A stretch of 64,000 nt of DNA from assembly GCF_900013425.1 (NCBI RefSeq), contig NZ_FBXK01000001.1:222001-286000 (forward strand), read 5' to 3'. The notes beneath the pieces are model-generated. The model was not told where the DNA came from. It was given only the letters and a program-made list of their open reading frames with translations, and did no database searches. Position numbers and translations under genes: made by a program. This document shows, one piece after another, positions 58,825 to 64,000 of the stretch (position 1 is its first letter; each line of letters begins with the position of its first letter). The DNA comes from Sphingobium sp. Z007. Lineage in GTDB: Bacteria > Pseudomonadota > Alphaproteobacteria > Sphingomonadales > Sphingomonadaceae.

Positions 58825-60911
58825 GCATCTTTCGCAACGACACATTAGGCTCCTGGACGCGCGGTGGCCAGGCGATCGTCCACAATGTCCGCATGACGAC
58901 CCAGGTCTTTTATCAGACCATATTGGCGGGCTTCATCATCTGGATCATCGGCACGCTCTGGTATGCGTTCGAGAAGTCGACCGAATATGAGCGGTTCGTT
59001 CTGGTCAAATTGGCTGAGGCCACGATCAAGGTGGATGCCGCCGCCGGGACCAATGATCCGGTGCAGTTTCGCACCCCCGAAGGCCAGGCCTACTGGACCT
59101 CGGCAGACTGGCTGGTTGCCTCCACCCTTGCGAAAAAGACCATGCATGCATTTGAAGTCCATCTGCTGCATGGCGCACTGCTCTCTGGCCTGTTCACCCT
59201 TGTCATGCTCGCCTGGGCCTGGTTCTACTTCACCCGGACGGGTAGGGGCCTGGGCTCCAACGAATATCTGCGGGGGGCAAGGTTCGGCACGATCCGTCAG
59301 GTGAAACGCGCGCTATGGCGACAGACCAAGGGACCTCTGGTGATCGGCAATGTGCCGGTGCCTGAGGCCTATGAGCCTGAGCATATCCTGCTGTGCGGTG
59401 CGCCTGGCACGGGAAAGACAAACCTCATCGTCGGCATGCTCGACGGCATCCGCAAATCGGGTCGGCGCGCCATCGTCTATGATACCGCCGGTACCTTCGT
59501 CGAGAAATTCTATCGGCAGGGCACTGACATGTTACTCAACCCGCTCGACCAGCGCGCGGCGCGCTGGTCGCCCTGGGTCGATGTGCCACGCGACTATCAT
59601 TACGATCAGATCGCGGAATCGACCATTCCCGACAAGCATGGCGATCCCTTCTGGGCGAAGGCGGCGCGGGGGACGCTGGTTGCGGTGATGCGCAAGCTGG
59701 CGCGCCAGAAACATACCTATGTCTCGGTCCTCCTCGACCGTCTGCTGCGTTCCAAACTGAAGGACCTCGCCGCCTTTGTCACCGGCACCGATGCCGCCGC
59801 CTTCATCAGCACCGAAGGCGAACGGACATCCGCCGGCATCCAGGCCGAACTTGCATCGGTCATGCGCAGTTTCGGTTATCTCGATGACACCGAAGACGGC
59901 TTCTCCATCCGAGACTGGGTGGAAAAGGGCGCAGATGGAAGCTGGCTCTTCATCACCGTGAAGGCCGACCAGCTTCCCTCGCTACGCCCGCTTATCACCG
60001 TCTGGCTCGACATCGCGATCAGCGCCATCATGAGCCTGACGCCAGATCGCGACCGACGGCTCTATTGCGTGATCGACGAGCTGCCGACGCTGCATAAGTT
60101 GCCGTCGCTATCGGACTTTCTCGCCCGTGCCCGCAAATATGGCGGCTGCGGCATATTGGGCTTCCAGTCCTATCCCCAGCTCAAGGCGACTTACGGCAAG
60201 GACGATGCGGCCGCGATCACTGGCTATTGCTCGACCTGGGTGGCGCTACGCGCGAACGACACGGATACCGCCGAGCATGTCTCGATCAACCTCGGTCAGG
60301 TCGAACAGGTCGAAGCCAATGAGGGCATGTCCTATGGGGTCAACGACATGCGCGATGGGGTCAATCTGTCGCGGATGCAGGTGACGCGGCCACTGGTCAT
60401 GTCGACCGAGGTCACCAACCTGCCCAACCTGGTGGGCTTCCTGCGCTTTGGCCGCAATTTGCCTGTGGTCCGGTTCGATAGCCGGTTCAACGACGTGCCA
60501 TCGTTAGGACCAGCTTTCCTCGAACGCACGACGCCCCCCATTCAGATCGACAAGGCCGGGATGCTCGTTCGCATCGCCCATGCCGAAGCGCGTGTTCGTG
60601 AAGCGATGGAGCGGGAAGCCACGCAGGCATCTCCGCCAGCGACGCATGGCGAGGGTAAGCCAGCGAAGCCTTCGGTATCTTCAGAACCCGCCCCGACGCC
60701 ACCACCGCACCCGGATCTGTTTACGCCTCCCGCGCCGAACCTCGATCCGCAGCGAGTCGAAGATATATTGCTCAATGACGAGAATGCGGAGCTTCCTGCG
60801 CCCGCGCGCACCCTTTGGACGATCCTTGCCGGCAAGCAGGGAGAAATCCGGTCCGATCTTGTCCAGCATGGCCGGGATGACGGACCGCGTGAGCGGGCGA
60901 GGCCAGCATGA
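58821..60911 (+). CDS. traD: TraD/VirD4-type conjugative coupling ATPase
   Basis: A 696-residue type IV coupling protein. Two N-terminal membrane helices (ILAGFIIWIIGTLWYAF near 31; LLSGLFTLVMLAWAWFYF near 118) precede the RecA-like motor: Walker A LLCGAPGTGKTNLIVGMLDG near 191-208, Walker B RLYCVIDELPTLHKLP near 413-428 and the GILGFQSYPQLKATYG motif. The tail is proline-rich. It links the relaxase-DNA complex to a mating channel; no channel genes are in the window. It overlaps its neighbours by four bases on both sides. Confidence 0.92.
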   Translation: MSIFRNDTLGSWTRGGQAIVHNVRMTTQVFYQTILAGFIIWIIGTLWYAFEKSTEYERFVLVKLAEATIKVDAAAGTNDPVQFRTPEGQAYWTSADWLVASTLAKKTMHAFEVHLLHGALLSGLFTLVMLAWAWFYFTRTGRGLGSNEYLRGARFGTIRQVKRALWRQTKGPLVIGNVPVPEAYEPEHILLCGAPGTGKTNLIVGMLDGIRKSGRRAIVYDTAGTFVEKFYRQGTDMLLNPLDQRAARWSPWVDVPRDYHYDQIAESTIPDKHGDPFWAKAARGTLVAVMRKLARQKHTYVSVLLDRLLRSKLKDLAAFVTGTDAAAFISTEGERTSAGIQAELASVMRSFGYLDDTEDGFSIRDWVEKGADGSWLFITVKADQLPSLRPLITVWLDIAISAIMSLTPDRDRRLYCVIDELPTLHKLPSLSDFLARARKYGGCGILGFQSYPQLKATYGKDDAAAITGYCSTWVALRANDTDTAEHVSINLGQVEQVEANEGMSYGVNDMRDGVNLSRMQVTRPLVMSTEVTNLPNLVGFLRFGRNLPVVRFDSRFNDVPSLGPAFLERTTPPIQIDKAGMLVRIAHAEARVREAMEREATQASPPATHGEGKPAKPSVSSEPAPTPPPHPDLFTPPAPNLDPQRVEDILLNDENAELPAPARTLWTILAGKQGEIRSDLVQHGRDDGPRERARPA

Positions 60912-63862
60912 TCCAGCCGCAACGTCTCCATGGCAAACCAGCCAATATCGCCCGCTACTATGCGGTGGGCGATTACTACACCAAGGGCGGCAACGAACCG
61001 TCTGCATGGGGTGGGAAGCTGGCAGCCGATCTCGGCCTCTTCGGCGCTGTTGATCCGAAGCTGCTGCGCGACCTTCTTGCTGGAAAAGTCGGCGATCAAC
61101 AACTCGGGCGGCACCGCGCGGATGGCGAAATTCAGCATCACCCCGGTTGGGATTTTGCGGTCAACGCGCCCAAGTCTGTGTCGGTCATGGGGCTGGTTGC
61201 CGGTGACGAACGCGTGCTTGCCGCCCATGAGGGCGCGGTGACCGCGGCTATCTCCTATCTGGAGGAGCAGGCGCAGCTGCGTCGCCGTGATGACGGGAAC
61301 ATCGTTCACGAAACGACAGGCCGGATCCTGGTTGCTCGCTTTACCGAGCATGGCAGCCGGGAACTTGATCCGCATCTGCATACGCATCTCGTCGTGCTCA
61401 ACATGACGAACCGCGAGAATGGCGATCCCATGGCAAGCCTGGAAAGCCGGGTCATGTATGGCGAACAGCGCGTGGCCGGGCAGATATATCGCAACGCGCT
61501 GGCGTTCGGGTTGCGCGAAGCTGGCTATGAAATCGATGCTGATCCTCGTTCCGGATTGTTCGAGATACGAGGCGTACCAAAGGACCTGATCGACCATTTC
61601 TCGCAGCGCGCCGAAGCGATCGAGGACCATGCGCGCGAACATGGCCTGGTGGGACAGAAAGCCCAGCGTGCTTCCTTCTATGCTACGCGCAAGGCGAAGG
61701 TGAAGATCGGCGAGGCGGAACTCGCCGCGCAATGGCATCAGCGGACAGGCAAGCGTCTCGAAACGCTGCAGGAGGTTGCTGCGCTGGCGCGGGGTCGGGA
61801 AGGGGAGCATCCGGCGCCCACGGAACGCGATGCGTCGCGTGCTGCTCTTTTCGGCTTGCGGCAACTGGAGACATCCGAGGCGGTCAACAATTTAGGCGAT
61901 ATCTTGCGCACTGGTCTTGCTGCCCATGTCGGGGAAGTCCGGCTCGACGATATCCGTCCCCGGATCGCAGCACATGAGGTCCTGCGCAAATTGCTGCCGA
62001 CCCATACGCAGACCGGTGACAGGTTGTTGACCCGTGGCCGCACCAGCCGGAAGTCCTGGCTTTTGGAACTGGCATTGACTCAGCATATCGCGTTGGGCCT
62101 CAATGACGCGCGTCCCATCGCCTCGAGCGATCGCTTATTGGCAGCGCTAGAAGGAACGTCGCTCAATACGCAGCAGCAGCACGCACTCGTCGAGACGGCG
62201 CTGACGCGGGATCGGGTCATGGCGATTCACGGTGTTGCCGGTTCTGGAAAATCGACACTGGTGAGAGTTCTCGCTGAGGCGGCCGAGCCGGGAACGGCAT
62301 TGATTGCATTAGCACCCACATCATCGGCCGCAGCCGAACTGGGAAACAAGGCGAACATCATGTCTCATACTGTCGCCAGCTTCGTCGCGCGCGGCGGGCA
62401 GGGGATCACGGACCGCCATGTGCTGGTTCTCGATGAAGCAGGGCAGCTCGGCAACCGCCAGGCCCAGCGGATGCTGGAGATCAGCAGGACAACCGGCGCA
62501 CGGCTGCTTTTCCTCGGAGACGAGAAGCAGACCGGGGCGATCGAGCAAGGCAAACCCTTCTGGTTGATGCGAAGACTGGGTTTGCCGACGGTCGAGTTGA
62601 CGCAAGCTGTTCGGCAGGAAACGAAATCAATCAAGGCTGCGGTCACAGCTGCGCGGACGGGGAACTTTGCCGAGGCATTGGCTAAGCTCGATAGCGTCAG
62701 CACCGTTGACGACAATGAAAAGATGGCGGAGCAGGTCGTCAATGCCTGGATACGGCTCAAGCGGGACACGCGGGCCGGTACCAATATCCTCGTCCTCGAC
62801 AATGCGACCCGGCTGATCGTTAACAGCAAGATTCGCGAAGCGCTGAAAAACGAGAATGGGCTGGCCGCCCAGGATAGTCTGCTTTCCATTCTCGCCCCGG
62901 CGGGCTTGACCGATGTCCAGAAGCATATGGCCCGTTTCTACGGGGCAGGACAGGTGGTGCGTTTCGAGCGGGACATTGCAGACCTCGGTATCGCACGGCA
63001 CGCCGACTATCGGGTCGCTGGACTAGGCCGGGAGGCCAATGGGCGCCAGGTTGTGCGTCTCGTCGACGATCAGGGGCGCGTCATACGCTGGGATCCGCAG
63101 ACGACGAAGGCCCGCCACATCAATGTCTTCAATCCTGAAGAGCGGGATATTGCGGAGGGTGACCGTATCCAGTGGCGGCTCGTCAATCGCGAACTCGGGC
63201 TACGCAATGCGGAGCGCGGCACCGCAGAAAAACTTGATGGCCCGCTAGCGACGATCCGCTGGGATCGAGATGGGCGCGTGCAGCAGGTTAATCTATCGGA
63301 ACACCGGACCTGGGATCATGGTTACGCAGAGACGGTCTATTCCGCACAGTCCAAAACCTATCCGCGCGTTTTCGTGCTGGCGCCCGTCGAATCTCCGCTG
63401 GTCAACGCCCAGAATTTCTACACGGCTATCACCCGCGCGGCATTCGGTGCCAGGCTCTGGACCAACAACGTCAAGGAACTGATTGCCAAACTCGAGCGCC
63501 AATCAGGAGAGAAGACGTCTTCGTCGGAAGGTTTAGGTCGGTTGAAGACTGATCGTATAGATGCCTTCTCGAAACGCCGGGAAGGCCATGTGGCAAATCT
63601 GAGGTCCGAGCAGGAGCGAGACCGAACAGAGCGGCGCGATCGGGCGCTCGAGCGACAACTCCACTATCGTGACCGCTCACCCCGTGGCGCGGCTGAGCAT
63701 CTTGCCGACGGGGCGCGGAACATCGCGCAGGTGCTCGACAGGTTTCTCGCAGGCATTCTCGACCATGCGCGCGCCGAAGGGAGAGCGCCGAAAACCGGCA
63801 TCAACCGGGAAAATCATTCTCCTGCACCTCGACCCGAGCCCTCCCACGGCCCCGAACGATAA
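60908..63862 (+). CDS. traI: MobF-type conjugative relaxase-helicase (TraI/TrwC/TraA-like)
   Basis: A 984-residue relaxase. The N-terminal TrwC-like nicking domain has tyrosine pairs Y17-Y18 and Y23-Y24 (RYYAVGDYYTKG), the WDFAVNAPKSVSVM motif, and the metal-binding three-His motif DPHLHTHLV near 154-162. A superfamily-1 helicase follows: Walker A HGVAGSGKSTLVRVLAE near 440, DEAGQ near 509, GDEKQTGAIEQGKPF, and motif VI YTAITRAAFGA near 837. At 984 residues it is shorter than F TraI and close to TrwC. ATGA-like overlap with traD. Confidence 0.93.
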   Translation: MIQPQRLHGKPANIARYYAVGDYYTKGGNEPSAWGGKLAADLGLFGAVDPKLLRDLLAGKVGDQQLGRHRADGEIQHHPGWDFAVNAPKSVSVMGLVAGDERVLAAHEGAVTAAISYLEEQAQLRRRDDGNIVHETTGRILVARFTEHGSRELDPHLHTHLVVLNMTNRENGDPMASLESRVMYGEQRVAGQIYRNALAFGLREAGYEIDADPRSGLFEIRGVPKDLIDHFSQRAEAIEDHAREHGLVGQKAQRASFYATRKAKVKIGEAELAAQWHQRTGKRLETLQEVAALARGREGEHPAPTERDASRAALFGLRQLETSEAVNNLGDILRTGLAAHVGEVRLDDIRPRIAAHEVLRKLLPTHTQTGDRLLTRGRTSRKSWLLELALTQHIALGLNDARPIASSDRLLAALEGTSLNTQQQHALVETALTRDRVMAIHGVAGSGKSTLVRVLAEAAEPGTALIALAPTSSAAAELGNKANIMSHTVASFVARGGQGITDRHVLVLDEAGQLGNRQAQRMLEISRTTGARLLFLGDEKQTGAIEQGKPFWLMRRLGLPTVELTQAVRQETKSIKAAVTAARTGNFAEALAKLDSVSTVDDNEKMAEQVVNAWIRLKRDTRAGTNILVLDNATRLIVNSKIREALKNENGLAAQDSLLSILAPAGLTDVQKHMARFYGAGQVVRFERDIADLGIARHADYRVAGLGREANGRQVVRLVDDQGRVIRWDPQTTKARHINVFNPEERDIAEGDRIQWRLVNRELGLRNAERGTAEKLDGPLATIRWDRDGRVQQVNLSEHRTWDHGYAETVYSAQSKTYPRVFVLAPVESPLVNAQNFYTAITRAAFGARLWTNNVKELIAKLERQSGEKTSSSEGLGRLKTDRIDAFSKRREGHVANLRSEQERDRTERRDRALERQLHYRDRSPRGAAEHLADGARNIAQVLDRFLAGILDHARAEGRAPKTGINRENHSPAPRPEPSHGPER

Positions 63863-63873
63863 GGAAATTGCCC

Positions 63874-64000
63874 ATGCTTCGCTGCAAGTTTGCCGTTCAG
63901 CTAACCCAGGGAAAGCGCTTCGCAGGCGCCGTCCCGCCTCTGCATGGGTTTGAATTCTGTACGTCGCGCCAGACCCGAGGGTGTATAGTCTTCCTCAGAC
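63874..64000 (+). CDS. Start of a further gene, cut by the window edge
   Basis: ATG at 63874, 12 bases after the relaxase gene, with AAGGAAATTGCCC in front. The 42 visible residues (MLRCKFAVQLTQGKRFAGAV, HGFEFCTSRQTRGCIVFLR) look like real protein. Not identifiable. Confidence 0.55.
   Translation, partial: MLRCKFAVQLTQGKRFAGAVPPLHGFEFCTSRQTRGCIVFLR

Noticed and set aside
60542..61864. 440-codon minus-strand frame over traD/traI
   Set aside because: Antisense shadow of the MobF relaxase and coupling protein genes.
1..64000. CRISPR arrays, tRNA or rRNA genes, integrase and attachment sites
   Set aside because: No regular spaced repeats, tRNA-like sequence or recombinase gene was recognised on reading both strands; boundaries of the element are therefore not defined.

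Overview
The window is a GC-rich alphaproteobacterial segment, most likely from a sphingomonad (Sphingomonadaceae). The clues are an Atxe2-type lasso-peptide isopeptidase beside a TonB receptor/FecR/ECF-sigma set, a MucR regulator whose zinc-finger-like region lacks cysteines as in sphingomonad homologues, and a large mobile-element backbone (methyltransferase-helicase, PRTRC cassette, DUF932, DUF736, DUF2493, MobF relaxase and TraD). No tRNA, rRNA, CRISPR array, integrase or replication initiator was recognised, so plasmid versus integrated element cannot be decided from this window.

Left edge (1-6515): a minus-strand regulon for sensing, importing and opening a lasso peptide (ECF sigma, FecR, STN-type TonB receptor, prolyl-oligopeptidase-like isopeptidase). 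No lasso biosynthesis gene is visible; they may lie beyond position 1. Then 6837-12388 is a minus-strand run of stress, toxin and regulatory genes: Fic, MNT-HEPN, VapC with an AbrB-type antitoxin, a MarR-like winged helix, RadC, a small membrane protein and a LuxR-type regulator with a C-terminal membrane anchor.

Backbone part 1 (12760-25329): a sigma-region-4-like protein coupled to a zinc-finger/TOPRIM primase, HU, a ParB-like protein, a SEC-C protein, a 1426-residue methyltransferase plus strawberry-notch helicase, a ParDE pair, MucR and three unknowns. Accessory block (25450-33420, minus strand): a superfamily-1 helicase split by an IS5/IS1182-type element, a VapBC-like pair and an ABC exporter.

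Backbone part 2 (33608-64000): DUF932, a PRTRC cassette (ParB, E, C, F, B, A, ThiF; no protein D seen) carrying ubiquitin-system-like parts, VapBC, a row of uncharacterised plus-strand genes, a HerA-like ATPase beside a protein made of about seven helix-turn-helix units, a PP-loop PAPS-reductase-like enzyme, DUF736, a SLOG/DUF2493 gene cluster in which most genes are followed by their own hairpin terminator, and the transfer module (RHH protein, TraD coupling protein, MobF relaxase-helicase).

The signals least explained by known features are (i) ten G/A-rich tracts on the plus strand, most of them 22-57 bases before a start codon, throughout the backbone only; (ii) the SLOG cluster with a stand-alone N-terminal paralogue, terminators about 20 bases upstream of start codons and two long inverted repeats; and (iii) the seven-unit HTH protein next to the HerA ATPase.
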